Source: Marinomonas gallaica
GTDB taxonomy: Bacteria > Pseudomonadota > Gammaproteobacteria > Pseudomonadales > Marinomonadaceae
Length of the DNA: 64,000 nt
Direction of reading: 5' to 3'
NCBI RefSeq assembly: GCF_001639745.1
Contig: NZ_LTAX01000018.1
Span: 1-64,000, forward strand
Positions 51,147-60,492 of this stretch are shown here, in pieces; positions within the stretch are counted from its first letter, which is position 1; each line of letters begins with the position of its first letter. The position numbers and the translations under genes are program-made. The notes under the pieces were generated by a model, which did no database searches, had not been told where the DNA came from, and saw only the letters and a list, made by a program, of their open reading frames with translations.

Positions 51147-51878
51147 CTATAGATCGCCCCAGAGTAAATTTAACGCCGTAAGGGCCACAATGGGCGCTGT
51201 TTCTGTGCGTAATACTCTAGGTCCTAAAGCGATAGCAGAAAAGCCTTGTTGTTCTGCAAGATCAACCTCAGCCTTTGAAAGGCCACCTTCTGGGCCGATT
51301 AGCAGGGCAATTTTCTGGTTGTCTGGTCGAGTGAGCTGATTCAAAGGGCGTGCACTATGGTGATGTAATGTCAGTTTTAACATTTCGTTACAATTGCTAA
51401 CCCAATCTTGCAAATCAATAGGGAAACACACTTCTGGTACAATCCCTCGGCCTGATTGTTCTGCGGCACTGATGGCAACTTGCTGCCAATGCTGTACACG
51501 CTTTTCGAGTCGGGCATCGTTTAAGCGTACCTCGCAACGTTCACTGAATAACGGCTGTATTTTATAAACACCTGACTCAACGGCTTTCTGAATCGCATAG
51601 TCCATGCGTTCCCCGCGTGAGATGGATTGCCCTATAGTGACCAAGAGAGGGGATTCGTTGCTCAGAGCTTCAAATGTATCCACTGCCACTTGAGCGCTAC
51701 GCTTTTGCACATTGAGCAGCTTAGCTTGGTATTGTCCGCCTTGACCATTAAATAAAACGATTGGGTGATTTTCCTTTAATCGCAGTACTTTGCAACAGTG
51801 CTGAAAAGCGCTATCAGGGAAGTCAAATGTGCTGTGTTCAGCCAGTGGTAGGTCGACGAAGATACGTGGAATTCGCAT
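51147..51878 (-). CDS. rsmE: 16S rRNA (uracil1498-N3)-methyltransferase
   Basis: A 243-residue SPOUT-fold methyltransferase. It begins MRIPRIFVDLPL, has an N-terminal PUA-like part (about 1-70), the knot motif LLIGPEGGLSKAEVDLAEQQG, and ALGPRVLRTETAP near the end. It methylates U1498 of 16S rRNA. Its start lies immediately after the metK terminator. Confidence 0.95.
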   Translation of the reverse strand: MRIPRIFVDLPLAEHSTFDFPDSAFQHCCKVLRLKENHPIVLFNGQGGQYQAKLLNVQKRSAQVAVDTFEALSNESPLLVTIGQSISRGERMDYAIQKAVESGVYKIQPLFSERCEVRLNDARLEKRVQHWQQVAISAAEQSGRGIVPEVCFPIDLQDWVSNCNEMLKLTLHHHSARPLNQLTRPDNQKIALLIGPEGGLSKAEVDLAEQQGFSAIALGPRVLRTETAPIVALTALNLLWGDL

Positions 51879-51883
51879 AAAAT

Positions 51884-51911
51884 AAAAAGCCCTCTATTGA
51901 GAGGGCTTTTA
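51884..51911 (-). terminator. Terminator after metK
   Basis: aaaagccctct and agagggctttt form the stem around caat/attg, with runs of A and T on both sides. It lies about 20 bases after the metK stop and just upstream of the rsmE start, whose ribosome-binding region overlaps it. Confidence 0.9.
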
Positions 51912-51929
51912 TAACGGAAATTGCGGTAA

Positions 51930-53093
51930 TTATAAACCAGCAGCGTTACGTAATGTGTCAGCTTTGTCCGTGCGTTCCCATGTGAAGTTTTCTTCTTCAC
52001 GACCAAAGTGGCCGTAAGCCGCTGTTGGTAGGTAGATCGGACGTTTAAGATCGAGCATCTTGATTAGGCCTGCTGGGCGCAGATCGAATTGTTCGCGTAC
52101 TAGCTGAGAAATCAACTCGTCACTGACTTTGCCTGTACCAAAGGTGTTGATACTGATTGACGTGGGCTCGGCCACGCCAATAGCGTAAGACACTTGGATT
52201 TCGCACTTGTCAGCAAGACCTGCGGCAACAATGTTTTTCGCGACGTAACGACCTGCATAAGCGGCAGAACGGTCTACTTTCGAGGGATCCTTACCTGAGA
52301 ATGCACCACCGCCGTGGCGCGCCATACCGCCGTAAGTATCAACGATGATCTTACGACCTGTTAGGCCACAGTCACCCACAGGGCCACCAATGATGAATTG
52401 GCCTGTTGGGTTAATAAAGAATTTAGTCTCTTTCGATAGCCATTCTTCAGGCAGAACAGGCTTGATGATTTCTTCCATCACTGCTTCACGTAAATCGGCT
52501 TGTTTTACATCGGCACTGTGCTGTGTAGAGAGTACCACCGCATCGATCGCGCATGGTTTGCCGTTTTCATCGTAGCGGAAGGTAACTTGGCTTTTGGCAT
52601 CGGGGCGTAGGAATTCTAGCGTGCCGTTTTTGCGTACTTCGGCTTGGCGTTGAACCAAACGATGGGCGTATGTGATCGGAGCAGGCATTAAAACGTCAGT
52701 TTCATTGGTTGCGAAACCAAACATTAGACCTTGGTCTCCGGCGCCTAGTTCTTTCTCGTTGGCTTCGTCTACACCGACAGCGATATCAGCCGATTGTTTA
52801 CCAATTGCGTTAAGGACTGCGCAGGATTCCCAGTCAAAGCCCATATCAGAGCTGTTGTAACCAATGTTACGGATAACGCCGCGGGCGATGTCTTCGATAT
52901 CAACCCAAGCATTGGTGCGTACTTCACCAGCAACCAAGACCATGCCTGTTTTAACAAGCGTCTCACATGCAACACGTGCTTCTGGGTCTTCTTTGATGAT
53001 GGCATCCAAGATCGCATCGGATACTTGGTCTGCAATTTTATCTGGATGACCTTCCGAAACAGATTCTGAGGTAAATAGAGAATATTCTGACAT
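51930..53093 (-). CDS. metK: S-adenosylmethionine synthetase
   Basis: A 387-residue enzyme making SAM from methionine and ATP. Signatures: [46 protein letters not shown] and YGHFGR. Length fits the family. ATG at 53093 gives the conserved [16 protein letters not shown] start; the longer frame from 53138 runs through the leader. A structured leader of more than 100 bases precedes it. In this window SAM feeds mtnN through MTA and SAH. Confidence 0.97.
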   Translation of the reverse strand: MSEYSLFTSESVSEGHPDKIADQVSDAILDAIIKEDPEARVACETLVKTGMVLVAGEVRTNAWVDIEDIARGVIRNIGYNSSDMGFDWESCAVLNAIGKQSADIAVGVDEANEKELGAGDQGLMFGFATNETDVLMPAPITYAHRLVQRQAEVRKNGTLEFLRPDAKSQVTFRYDENGKPCAIDAVVLSTQHSADVKQADLREAVMEEIIKPVLPEEWLSKETKFFINPTGQFIIGGPVGDCGLTGRKIIVDTYGGMARHGGGAFSGKDPSKVDRSAAYAGRYVAKNIVAAGLADKCEIQVSYAIGVAEPTSISINTFGTGKVSDELISQLVREQFDLRPAGLIKMLDLKRPIYLPTAAYGHFGREEENFTWERTDKADTLRNAAGL

Positions 53094-53220
53094 GTTTGTG
53101 CCTCTATAGATGTAAATTCTAGAGCGCCAAACAGGCATAAAAAAACCCGCTTAGCTGAAATGGTTTGCTAAACAGGCGTATCATGCTTCTGTTTAGCTGA
53201 ATTTATATAGCGTCCGCAAG
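53094..53220 (-). promoter_or_regulatory. Structured leader upstream of metK
   Basis: On the minus strand, gctaaacag (53197-53189) can pair with ctgtttagc (53175-53167) in a 9-bp hairpin. The ttagc of the second arm can instead pair with gctaa at 53155-53151, just before gcgggttttttt. The two hairpins are mutually exclusive and a T-run follows, the form of an attenuator. It does not match any SAM riboswitch class I recognise. The rest of the 366-base gap holds the tkt promoter region, with no clear -35/-10 seen. Confidence 0.45.
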
Positions 53221-53459
53221 CCGAAACAAATCGACGCTGTGCTGCGGATAATGAACTAATGGCGACTAAAATTCAAGCAATTGTGCATTAAGGGTAGGGT
53301 GCTTTCGGTGCTTTTTTGCTATGCTATTGTCCATCTTTGTGCAATTTCATTTTCTTTGCTTAATTAGTAAGCAGATGCCGCCTGATGCCGTTGCAAGGCT
53401 TGGGCTTAGCGTGGAGAATGAAGCCGACATTTCGTACATTAACCAGGAGTGGATGATCA

Positions 53460-55460
53460 ATGCCGTCTCGTAAACAACTTGCTAATGCTATACGCGTACT
53501 GAGTATGGACGCGGTTCAAAAAGCAAAATCTGGACACCCAGGCGCGCCAATGGGCATGGCTGATATTGCAGAAGTGCTTTGGAATGACTTTCTGAAACAC
53601 AACCCAAGCAATTCTAGCTGGGTCGATCGTGACCGTTTTATTTTGTCAAACGGCCATGGTTCAATGTTGATCTATTCTCTGTTGCATCTTTCTGGCTATA
53701 ACTTGCCAATGGAAGAGCTAAAGCAATTCCGTCAGCTACACTCGAAAACTCCTGGTCACCCTGAGTATGGCTACACTGATGGCGTTGAAACAACGACTGG
53801 CCCTTTGGGTGCAGGTATTAGTAATGCTGTGGGTATGGCCATCGCTGAGAAGACATTGGCAGCACAGTTTAACCGTGAAGGCCACACAGTAGTTGACCAC
53901 AACACATACTGCTTCCTTGGTGACGGTTGTATGATGGAAGGTATTTCCCACGAAGCTTGTTCACTAGCGGGTACGCTTGGTCTAGGCAAATTGGTTGCAT
54001 TCTGGGATGACAACGGTATCTCTATCGATGGTCATGTAGAAGGTTGGTTCACTGACGACACACCTAAGCGTTTCGAATCTTACGGTTGGCATGTGATTGC
54101 TGACGTAGACGGTCATGACCCTGAAGCGATTAAAGCCGCCATTGAAGCTGCGCAAGCAGAAACTTCTAAACCAACACTGATCTGCTGTAAAACCATCATT
54201 GGTTTTGGCTCACCAAATAAATCAGGTTCACATGACTGCCACGGTGCACCACTAGGTGATGACGAAATCGCTGCAGCCCGTGAGTTCCTAGGTTGGTCAG
54301 AAGCACCATTCGAGATTCCAGCAGACGTTTACGAAGGTTGGGATGCAAAATCAAAAGGTGCGGCAGCGCAATCTGAGTGGGAAGCGAAATTTGAAGCTTA
54401 CCAAGCGGCTTACCCAGAACTAGCAGCTGAGTTTGACCGCCGTGTTGTTAAAGGTGAATTGCCAGCTGACTTCACAGAAAAAGCCGCGGCTTACATCAAA
54501 GAGTGCCAAAACAAGGGCGAGAACATTGCCAGCCGTAAAGCATCACAAAATGCGATCGGCACATTTGGAGCAATGCTTCCTGAATTGCTAGGCGGTTCTG
54601 CCGATTTGGCAGGCTCCAACCTAACGTTGTGGTCTGGTTCGAAAGGCATTCAAGAAGACCCAGCGGGTAACTACATTTACTACGGTGTACGCGAATTCGG
54701 TATGAGCGGCATTATGAATGGCGTATCGCTACACGGTGGCTTCATCAACTACGGCGCGACCTTCATGATGTTTATGGAATACGCACGTAACGCAGTACGT
54801 ATGTCTGCACTGATGGGCATTCAAAACATCTTTGTTTACACCCATGACTCGATTGGTCAAGGGGAAGATGGTCCTACGCACCAGCCGGTTGAGCAACTTG
54901 CTAACCTACGTATGACACCAAATATGTCCGTATGGCGTCCTGCTGATGCGACGGAAACAGCGGTGGCATGGTCAGCGGGTATCCAACGTCGTACAGGCCC
55001 TACGGCACTTGTGTTCAGTCGCCAAGGTTTACCTGCGTTGTCTCGTACCGATGCGCAAGTGGCAGATATCGCGAAAGGTGGTTACGTGCTTTCTGACTGT
55101 GAAGGCACACCAGAGTTGATTTTGATTGCAACGGGTTCTGAAGTATCTCTAGCCATGGATTCTGCGCAAGCGCTGACTGAAAAAGGCACTAAGGTGCGCG
55201 TTGTCTCTATGCCGTCTACCGATGCGTTTGATGCGCAAGATAAAGCGTACCAAGAGTCTGTCCTACCAAGCAGTGTCACTAAGCGTGTAGCAATTGAAGC
55301 AGCACATGTTGACTACTGGTACAAATACGTTGGCTTTGGTGGTGCGATGGTTGGCATGCGTTCATTCGGCGAATCTGCACCGGGTGGCGATCTGTTGAAG
55401 TACTTCGGTTTCACTGTTGAAAATGTTGTTGAAACAGCAGAGAAACTGCTGAACGCCTAA
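53460..55460 (+). CDS. tkt: Transketolase
   Basis: A 666-residue thiamine-diphosphate enzyme of the pentose-phosphate pathway. N-terminal [19 protein letters not shown], the ThDP-binding [18 protein letters not shown], and the transketolase motif [20 protein letters not shown]. Length fits E. coli TktA (about 663). The downstream genes epd, pgk and fba form a conserved central-carbon cluster; a terminator separates tkt from them. Confidence 0.97.
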   Translation: MPSRKQLANAIRVLSMDAVQKAKSGHPGAPMGMADIAEVLWNDFLKHNPSNSSWVDRDRFILSNGHGSMLIYSLLHLSGYNLPMEELKQFRQLHSKTPGHPEYGYTDGVETTTGPLGAGISNAVGMAIAEKTLAAQFNREGHTVVDHNTYCFLGDGCMMEGISHEACSLAGTLGLGKLVAFWDDNGISIDGHVEGWFTDDTPKRFESYGWHVIADVDGHDPEAIKAAIEAAQAETSKPTLICCKTIIGFGSPNKSGSHDCHGAPLGDDEIAAAREFLGWSEAPFEIPADVYEGWDAKSKGAAAQSEWEAKFEAYQAAYPELAAEFDRRVVKGELPADFTEKAAAYIKECQNKGENIASRKASQNAIGTFGAMLPELLGGSADLAGSNLTLWSGSKGIQEDPAGNYIYYGVREFGMSGIMNGVSLHGGFINYGATFMMFMEYARNAVRMSALMGIQNIFVYTHDSIGQGEDGPTHQPVEQLANLRMTPNMSVWRPADATETAVAWSAGIQRRTGPTALVFSRQGLPALSRTDAQVADIAKGGYVLSDCEGTPELILIATGSEVSLAMDSAQALTEKGTKVRVVSMPSTDAFDAQDKAYQESVLPSSVTKRVAIEAAHVDYWYKYVGFGGAMVGMRSFGESAPGGDLLKYFGFTVENVVETAEKLLNA

Positions 55461-55473
55461 CGGCTTCGCAACG

Positions 55474-55500
55474 AAAGAGGAGCTTAGCGCTCCTCTTTTT
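55474..55500 (+). terminator. Terminator after tkt
   Basis: aaagaggagc and gctcctcttt form a perfect stem around ttagc, followed by Ts, 14 bases after the tkt stop. Confidence 0.92.
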
Positions 55501-55526
55501 TGTTGGATCAATGTGATAAGAGAACT

Positions 55527-56561
55527 ATGTTGCGAATAGCAATTAATGGCTATGGCCGTATTGGTCGATCTGTTTTACGTGCGATTTATGAAAATGGTTA
55601 CCAAGACCGTTTACACGTTGTCGCAATTAACGAGTTGTCAGATATTGAAACGATCAGTTATTTGACTCGTTACGATACGACTCATGGTCGCTTTCCGAAA
55701 CCTGTTTCCGTTGAAGGTCAGAGTCTATTGATCGGTGAGGACGCGATTCGGTGTTTTAGTGCTATGTCTCCGGAAGAGCTGGATTGGGCGACTTTAAAAG
55801 TAGACCTAGTCTTGGAGTGTTCGGGTACGTTTACCGAACGAGATGAGATACAGCGCTTTATCGACGCGGGTGTGCCAAGAGTACTGTTATCTCAGCCGGC
55901 ATCTGCCGATGTGGATGCGACGATTGTATTTGGGTTTAACCATGAAAGCAGTATGTCTGCGGATCAGACGATCGTCTCTGCGGCATCTTGTACGACAAAC
56001 TGTGTTATCCCTGTGTTAGATACGTTACAAGAGTTGGCAGGTGTAGAGCATGGTGCAACGCAAACCATTCATTCCGCTATGAATGACCAACCTATTATAG
56101 ACGCTTATCACACCAAAGATTTGCGACTAACGCGCTCAGCCATGAGCTCGATTATTCCTGTGAACACGGGGCTGGATCGCGGTATTGCGCGTTTGATGCC
56201 CGAATTAGAAGGTAAAATCAGCTCCAATGCGGTACGTGTACCGACGATTAATGTCTCGTTGATCGATATGGTGGTACGTACCAAGCAAGATGTGACAGCA
56301 GAACAAGTAAATACCGCCCTTCAAACCGCTGCTTCGTCTAAGTACGCGGGATTATTAGGTTACACTCAGGAAGCCCATGCGTCGGTAGACTTTAATCATG
56401 ATCCGCGCTCCGTCATCATCGATGGTACACAAACCCAAGTGGTAGACGGTCGGCTGGTGAAGCTTCTGTGTTGGTTTGATAACGAATGGGGTTATGCGAA
56501 TCGCATGCTGGATGTGGCGTGCTATTGGCAACAACAATTGGAAAACAGTGCTCAGCACTGA
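55527..56561 (+). CDS. epd: Erythrose-4-phosphate dehydrogenase
   Basis: A 344-residue GAPDH-fold dehydrogenase with the nucleotide-binding start [17 protein letters not shown] and catalytic cysteine in [13 protein letters not shown]. The segments [24 protein letters not shown] and [20 protein letters not shown] identify it as the E4P dehydrogenase that feeds pyridoxal-phosphate synthesis, not GapA. ATG at 55527 is chosen because the longer frame starts within the tkt terminator. The same tkt-epd-pgk order occurs in Pseudomonas and E. coli. Confidence 0.94.
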   Translation: MLRIAINGYGRIGRSVLRAIYENGYQDRLHVVAINELSDIETISYLTRYDTTHGRFPKPVSVEGQSLLIGEDAIRCFSAMSPEELDWATLKVDLVLECSGTFTERDEIQRFIDAGVPRVLLSQPASADVDATIVFGFNHESSMSADQTIVSAASCTTNCVIPVLDTLQELAGVEHGATQTIHSAMNDQPIIDAYHTKDLRLTRSAMSSIIPVNTGLDRGIARLMPELEGKISSNAVRVPTINVSLIDMVVRTKQDVTAEQVNTALQTAASSKYAGLLGYTQEAHASVDFNHDPRSVIIDGTQTQVVDGRLVKLLCWFDNEWGYANRMLDVACYWQQQLENSAQH

Positions 56562-56589
56562 TGATTTTAAAAACGACGAGGAATCGTGC

Positions 56590-57753
56590 ATGACCGTAAT
56601 TAAAATGACCGATTTGGATCTAGCGAACAAACGCGTATTGATTCGTGAAGACCTTAATGTGCCTGTGAAAGAAGGCAAAGTAACCAGTGATGCCCGTATT
56701 CGAGCTGCATTGCCAACATTAAAGTTGGCATTAGAGGCGGGTGCGAAAGTGATTGTGATGTCTCACCTTGGTCGTCCAACAGAAGGGGAGTACGAAGAGC
56801 AATACTCACTACAACCCGTTGCCGATCACCTTGCGGGTCTTTTGGGTCAAGATGTCCCTCTGGTAAAAGATTGGTTAGATGGCGTTGAGGTTGCCGCGGG
56901 TCAACTTGTGTTGGTTGAAAACGTGCGCTTTAACAAAGGCGAGAAAAAAGACGATGAGGCGCTTTCTAAGAAGATGGCTGCTTTATGTGATGTTTATGTC
57001 ATGGATGCCTTTGGTACAGCTCACCGTGCTCAGGCATCAACACACGGCGTGGGTAAATTTGCTCCGATCGCTTGTGCTGGTCCATTATTGGCGGCCGAGC
57101 TTGAAGCCTTAGAGAAGGCGCTGGCGAAACCTGCTCGTCCAATGGCAGCGATTGTTGGCGGTTCAAAAGTATCGACTAAGCTAACGGTGCTCGAGTCATT
57201 GTCTGATAAAGTGGATCAGTTGATCGTCGGTGGCGGTATTGCTAATACGTTCTTGGCAGCAGCTGGTTTTCCTGTTGGCAAATCACTTTATGAAAAAGAT
57301 TTGATTCCGCAAGCCAAAGCATTGATGGAAAAAGTGAACATTCCTTTGCCGGAAGACGTTATTGTCGCGACAGAGTTCTCCGCAGAGGCGACCGCGACGG
57401 TTAAAGACGCGAAGGATGTAGCTGAAGACGATATGATTTTAGATATCGGTCCGAAAGCTGCTTCTAAATTAGCGGGACTGCTAGAGAGTTCAAAAACGAT
57501 CATCTGGAATGGGCCAGTTGGTGTATTTGAGTTTGATCAGTTTGGCGAAGGTACTAAAGCGTTATCGCTAGCCATTGCCAACAGTGATGGTTTCTCCATT
57601 GCAGGTGGCGGTGACACGCTAGCGGCAGTAGACAAGTATGAGATTGCAGACAAAGTGTCTTACATTTCAACGGGTGGTGGCGCTTTCCTTGAGTTTGTCG
57701 AAGGAAAAGTACTTCCAGCGGTTGCTATGTTGGAGTCACGCACGCAAAATTAG
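56590..57753 (+). CDS. pgk: Phosphoglycerate kinase
   Basis: A 387-residue glycolytic kinase. [20 protein letters not shown] and [18 protein letters not shown] at the N-terminus, and [12 protein letters not shown] with [14 protein letters not shown] at the C-terminus. ATG at 56590, after gaggaatcgtgc, gives the conserved start; the longer frame from 56476 overlaps epd. It lies 28 bases after epd and before a weak terminator. Confidence 0.97.
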   Translation: MTVIKMTDLDLANKRVLIREDLNVPVKEGKVTSDARIRAALPTLKLALEAGAKVIVMSHLGRPTEGEYEEQYSLQPVADHLAGLLGQDVPLVKDWLDGVEVAAGQLVLVENVRFNKGEKKDDEALSKKMAALCDVYVMDAFGTAHRAQASTHGVGKFAPIACAGPLLAAELEALEKALAKPARPMAAIVGGSKVSTKLTVLESLSDKVDQLIVGGGIANTFLAAAGFPVGKSLYEKDLIPQAKALMEKVNIPLPEDVIVATEFSAEATATVKDAKDVAEDDMILDIGPKAASKLAGLLESSKTIIWNGPVGVFEFDQFGEGTKALSLAIANSDGFSIAGGGDTLAAVDKYEIADKVSYISTGGGAFLEFVEGKVLPAVAMLESRTQN

Positions 57754-57801
57754 TGTAAAGCTACGTGCTTGCACTTGAATAAGACGGGGAATACCCTGCA
57801 G

Positions 57802-57834
57802 GATGAGGTGAGTCCTAGGACTTTCTCATCTTTT
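57802..57834 (+). terminator. Probable terminator after pgk
   Basis: gatgag pairs with ctcatc and, inside it, agtcc pairs with ggact, followed by tttt. The internal loop makes it weaker than the others here. Confidence 0.65.
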
Positions 57835-58007
57835 ATAATTATAAACACTTAGAGAGTGACCAGTCTTTCATTAGACAGACTGACAATATAACGATAAGGC
57901 GAAACGCCACATGTGACACACATGCGCATGAATATAAAATCACACGGTGTCTCTTGATTGGATGCACTGTTTAGACACCAAAAACTTCATTGTCAGAGGA
58001 AACTTTT

Positions 58008-59075
58008 ATGCCTTTAATAAGTATGCGTCAATTGCTGGATCATGCAGCAGAGCATGATTACGGCTTGCCTGCGTTTAACGTGAATAACATGGAGCAGGTC
58101 AAAGCGATCATGGAAGCAGCAGACGAGGTGAACTCACCTGTTATCATGCAAGCTTCTGCAGGCGCGCGTAAATACGCTGGCTCTCACTTCCTTCGCCACC
58201 TGATTGCAGCGGCGATTGAAGATTACCCACATATCCCGGTAGTCATGCACCAGGATCACGGTACGAGCCCAGCCATTTGTCAGCGTTCTATTCAGCTTGG
58301 TTTTTCATCGGTTATGATGGACGGCTCTTTAATGGCTGATGGTAAAACGCCTGCTAGCTACGAATACAACGTTGATGTGACGCGTCGTACCGTAGAGTTC
58401 GCTCATGCGTGTGGTGTGTCTGTAGAAGGTGAACTGGGTGTACTTGGTTCATTAGAAACAGGTCAAGCGGGTGAAGAAGATGGTGTCGGCGCAGAAGGTA
58501 TTTTGTCGCACGACCAGATGCTGACGGACCCTCAAGAAGCGGTAGACTTCGTAAACGCAACGGGCATCGATGCGCTAGCAGTAGCGATTGGTACAAGCCA
58601 TGGAGCGTACAAATTTACTCGTCCGCCAACTGGGGACATCTTAGACATCGAGCGTATTGCGAAGATTGTTGAGTTGCTGCCAAACACTCATATCGTATTG
58701 CACGGTTCTTCTTCAGTGCCGCAAGACTGGTTAGAAATCATCAACGAATTTGGTGGTGAAATTCCAGAGACATACGGTGTGCCTGTAGAAGAGATCGTAA
58801 AAGCGATCCGCTACGGTGTTCGTAAAGTCAACATCGATACCGACCTTCGCCTAGCCGCAACGGGTGCGATCCGTCGTAGTCTTGCTGAGCACAAAGGTAA
58901 CTTTGATCCACGTAAATACTTAACAGAAAGCATCAAAGCGATGAAGGCTGTGTGTATTGATCGTTACGAAGCCTTTGGTTGTGCAGGCCAAGCGTCTCGT
59001 ATTCAAACCATCGACCTTGAAGAAATGGCGATTCGTTACGAGCACGGCGAATACGCTAACGGTCGTCGTTTCTAA
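58008..59075 (+). CDS. fba: Class II fructose-bisphosphate aldolase
   Basis: A 355-residue zinc aldolase of the long class II type found in Pseudomonas and Calvin-cycle operons. [23 protein letters not shown] at the start, zinc-ligand region [23 protein letters not shown] and [13 protein letters not shown] at 58008 is preferred to TTG at 57990 because agaggaaac is then the ribosome-binding site. It has its own 230-base upstream region beyond the pgk terminator. Confidence 0.95.
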   Translation: MPLISMRQLLDHAAEHDYGLPAFNVNNMEQVKAIMEAADEVNSPVIMQASAGARKYAGSHFLRHLIAAAIEDYPHIPVVMHQDHGTSPAICQRSIQLGFSSVMMDGSLMADGKTPASYEYNVDVTRRTVEFAHACGVSVEGELGVLGSLETGQAGEEDGVGAEGILSHDQMLTDPQEAVDFVNATGIDALAVAIGTSHGAYKFTRPPTGDILDIERIAKIVELLPNTHIVLHGSSSVPQDWLEIINEFGGEIPETYGVPVEEIVKAIRYGVRKVNIDTDLRLAATGAIRRSLAEHKGNFDPRKYLTESIKAMKAVCIDRYEAFGCAGQASRIQTIDLEEMAIRYEHGEYANGRRF

Positions 59076-59124
59076 ATAAGGTTTTGTTTGACGAGCATTT
59101 TTTTAAAAGTTTTTAAAAAAAGTG

Positions 59125-59152
59125 TTGACCATGAAAATGGTTTCTCTATAAT
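59125..59152 (+). promoter_or_regulatory. Promoter of tRNA-Leu
   Basis: TTGACC (59125-59130) and TATAAT (59147-59152) with a 16-base spacer, followed by gctcgcc and the tRNA 15 bases later; an A/T-rich stretch just upstream could act as an UP element. Confidence 0.85.
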
Positions 59153-59166
59153 GCTCGCCATTCCTT

Positions 59167-59251
59167 GCGGGAGTGGTGGAATTGGTAGACACGCTGGATT
59201 TAGGTTCCAGTGCTTCACGGCGTGAGAGTTCGAGTCTCTCCTTCCGCACCA
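59167..59251 (+). tRNA. tRNA-Leu (anticodon UAG)
   Basis: An 85-base tRNA with encoded CCA. Acceptor arms gcgggag / cttccgc, anticodon stem ctgga / tccag around the loop tttaggt giving UAG, a class II variable arm (tgcttcacggcg region) and a T-arm with gttcgagtc. It has its own promoter and terminator. Confidence 0.96.
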
Positions 59252-59257
59252 TATTTT

Positions 59258-59292
59258 AAAAAGCCGAGTTACTTTGTAACTCGGCTTTTTTT
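59258..59292 (+). terminator. Terminator after tRNA-Leu
   Basis: aaaagccgagtta and taactcggctttt form a 13-bp stem around ctttg, followed by Ts. Confidence 0.92.
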
Positions 59293-59373
59293 ATGCCTTT
59301 TTTACGCGTTTGTATTTCATTCAAAGTGGTTCTCGTTAGAATGTCTTTAACCATTTAAAGACCAACGAAGCCT

Positions 59374-60492
59374 ATGCGTCAGCTACGATTTTTCTTCATC
59401 TGCTTAACGATTACTCTTTTATCTCAAGGGGTAAGTGCGTACACGTTTGGCCAGTCCTCGTTCAGTTTGAAGCGCTTTTTAGACGCTAACCCTAGTCAGA
59501 TCCCCCTCATTGAGCAATTGTCGGTGCGTGTTCGCTCGCAACCTGCTCCTTTATTAGCGACTCATCCTGATACTCAGAAAATCGCCGTCATACTGCACAG
59601 TGATCCATCCATTGCATTTAATCGAGCGTGGATGATGACGTTTAAGCAGCGTATGAAAGAGCTTAGCATTGATTTTCGGCTAGATGTGTTCCATATAGAC
59701 CGTCGTGACGGTATCGACTCTACCTTGAATACCTTCCAGAAGATTGAGGCGGCTAATTTTGATTATATGATTGTTGACCGAGTTGATGATCATAATCGGC
59801 CCTTATTAGAACGGATACTTAAAGCTGGGGAAACAGAAGTGCTAATAAGGGGGGTTATTGCACCATTTTCATCGTGGCATATGCATCCGCCGCTGCTGTA
59901 TATAGGTATTGATCGGGCCAAAATGATGCAAAGCTTGGCAAGCTATTTGGTCCGTATGCTTGATGAAGGCACGCTGATTGATACATTATCGGTTGATGAC
60001 CCTTATAAAAATGAAACTGGCTGTCAGATTTTTCTAAATGAACTCTATCGGGAAGGCTATCAAGTACGCCATCGTTATCAATTGAAAGACAATGCTCAAG
60101 CAGCTCAACGTGTTGCGCTGCAAATTGTGAAAGAGAGTCAAGCGTTAGGATCGTCGCATTTTATTTTCTCTTGCACGCCGAACCTTAGCGAAGGTGTTGT
60201 GCGAGCTTTAAGTCGTCAGCAACAGGTGTTGGTAAGTACTAATGCTTGGCTAGGCCTGAAAGACTGGGAGGACGCCTACAAGCAAGGGATTATTATGGTT
60301 ACAGTTGTTGGAGATTTGGATTATAGGGCTATAGCCGCAGCGGAAGCGATCAAAGCAGACATTGAATCTCGTCTTTTACCCGCTGTATATATGGAATCTT
60401 TTAGTTTATTGGTACAAGACATGGATGAGCAGACCCGTAACATTCTTTTGCAACAAGCACTCCCTTACTCGATGTCGTTATGGCCACGATAA
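59374..60492 (+). CDS. LuxP-like periplasmic binding protein
   Basis: A 372-residue protein with a signal peptide (MRQLRFFFICLTITLLSQGV then SAY) and a type I periplasmic-binding fold. SSFSLKRFLDANPSQIPLIE and RVRSQPAPL match by eye the N-terminus of Vibrio LuxP, and WHMHPPLLYIGIDRA matches its hinge region. LuxP binds autoinducer-2 and controls LuxQ. Here several LuxP ligand positions appear changed: the Asn after LQ in LxNITTP is Gly (RGVIAPF), and the Arg in ITVMR is Gly (VTVVG), while the Trp of NxW (NAWLG) is kept. The ligand may therefore differ. The stop overlaps the LuxQ-like gene by 13 bases. Confidence 0.82.
   Translation: MRQLRFFFICLTITLLSQGVSAYTFGQSSFSLKRFLDANPSQIPLIEQLSVRVRSQPAPLLATHPDTQKIAVILHSDPSIAFNRAWMMTFKQRMKELSIDFRLDVFHIDRRDGIDSTLNTFQKIEAANFDYMIVDRVDDHNRPLLERILKAGETEVLIRGVIAPFSSWHMHPPLLYIGIDRAKMMQSLASYLVRMLDEGTLIDTLSVDDPYKNETGCQIFLNELYREGYQVRHRYQLKDNAQAAQRVALQIVKESQALGSSHFIFSCTPNLSEGVVRALSRQQQVLVSTNAWLGLKDWEDAYKQGIIMVTVVGDLDYRAIAAAEAIKADIESRLLPAVYMESFSLLVQDMDEQTRNILLQQALPYSMSLWPR

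Noticed and set aside
53094..53220. Known SAM riboswitch upstream of metK
   Set aside because: The hairpins do not show the conserved blocks of any SAM or SAH class I recognise; kept only as a possible attenuator.
59167..59251. tRNA-Leu as an island attachment site
   Set aside because: No integrase beside it, no repeat of its 3' end downstream, and the following genes look like core-type genes.
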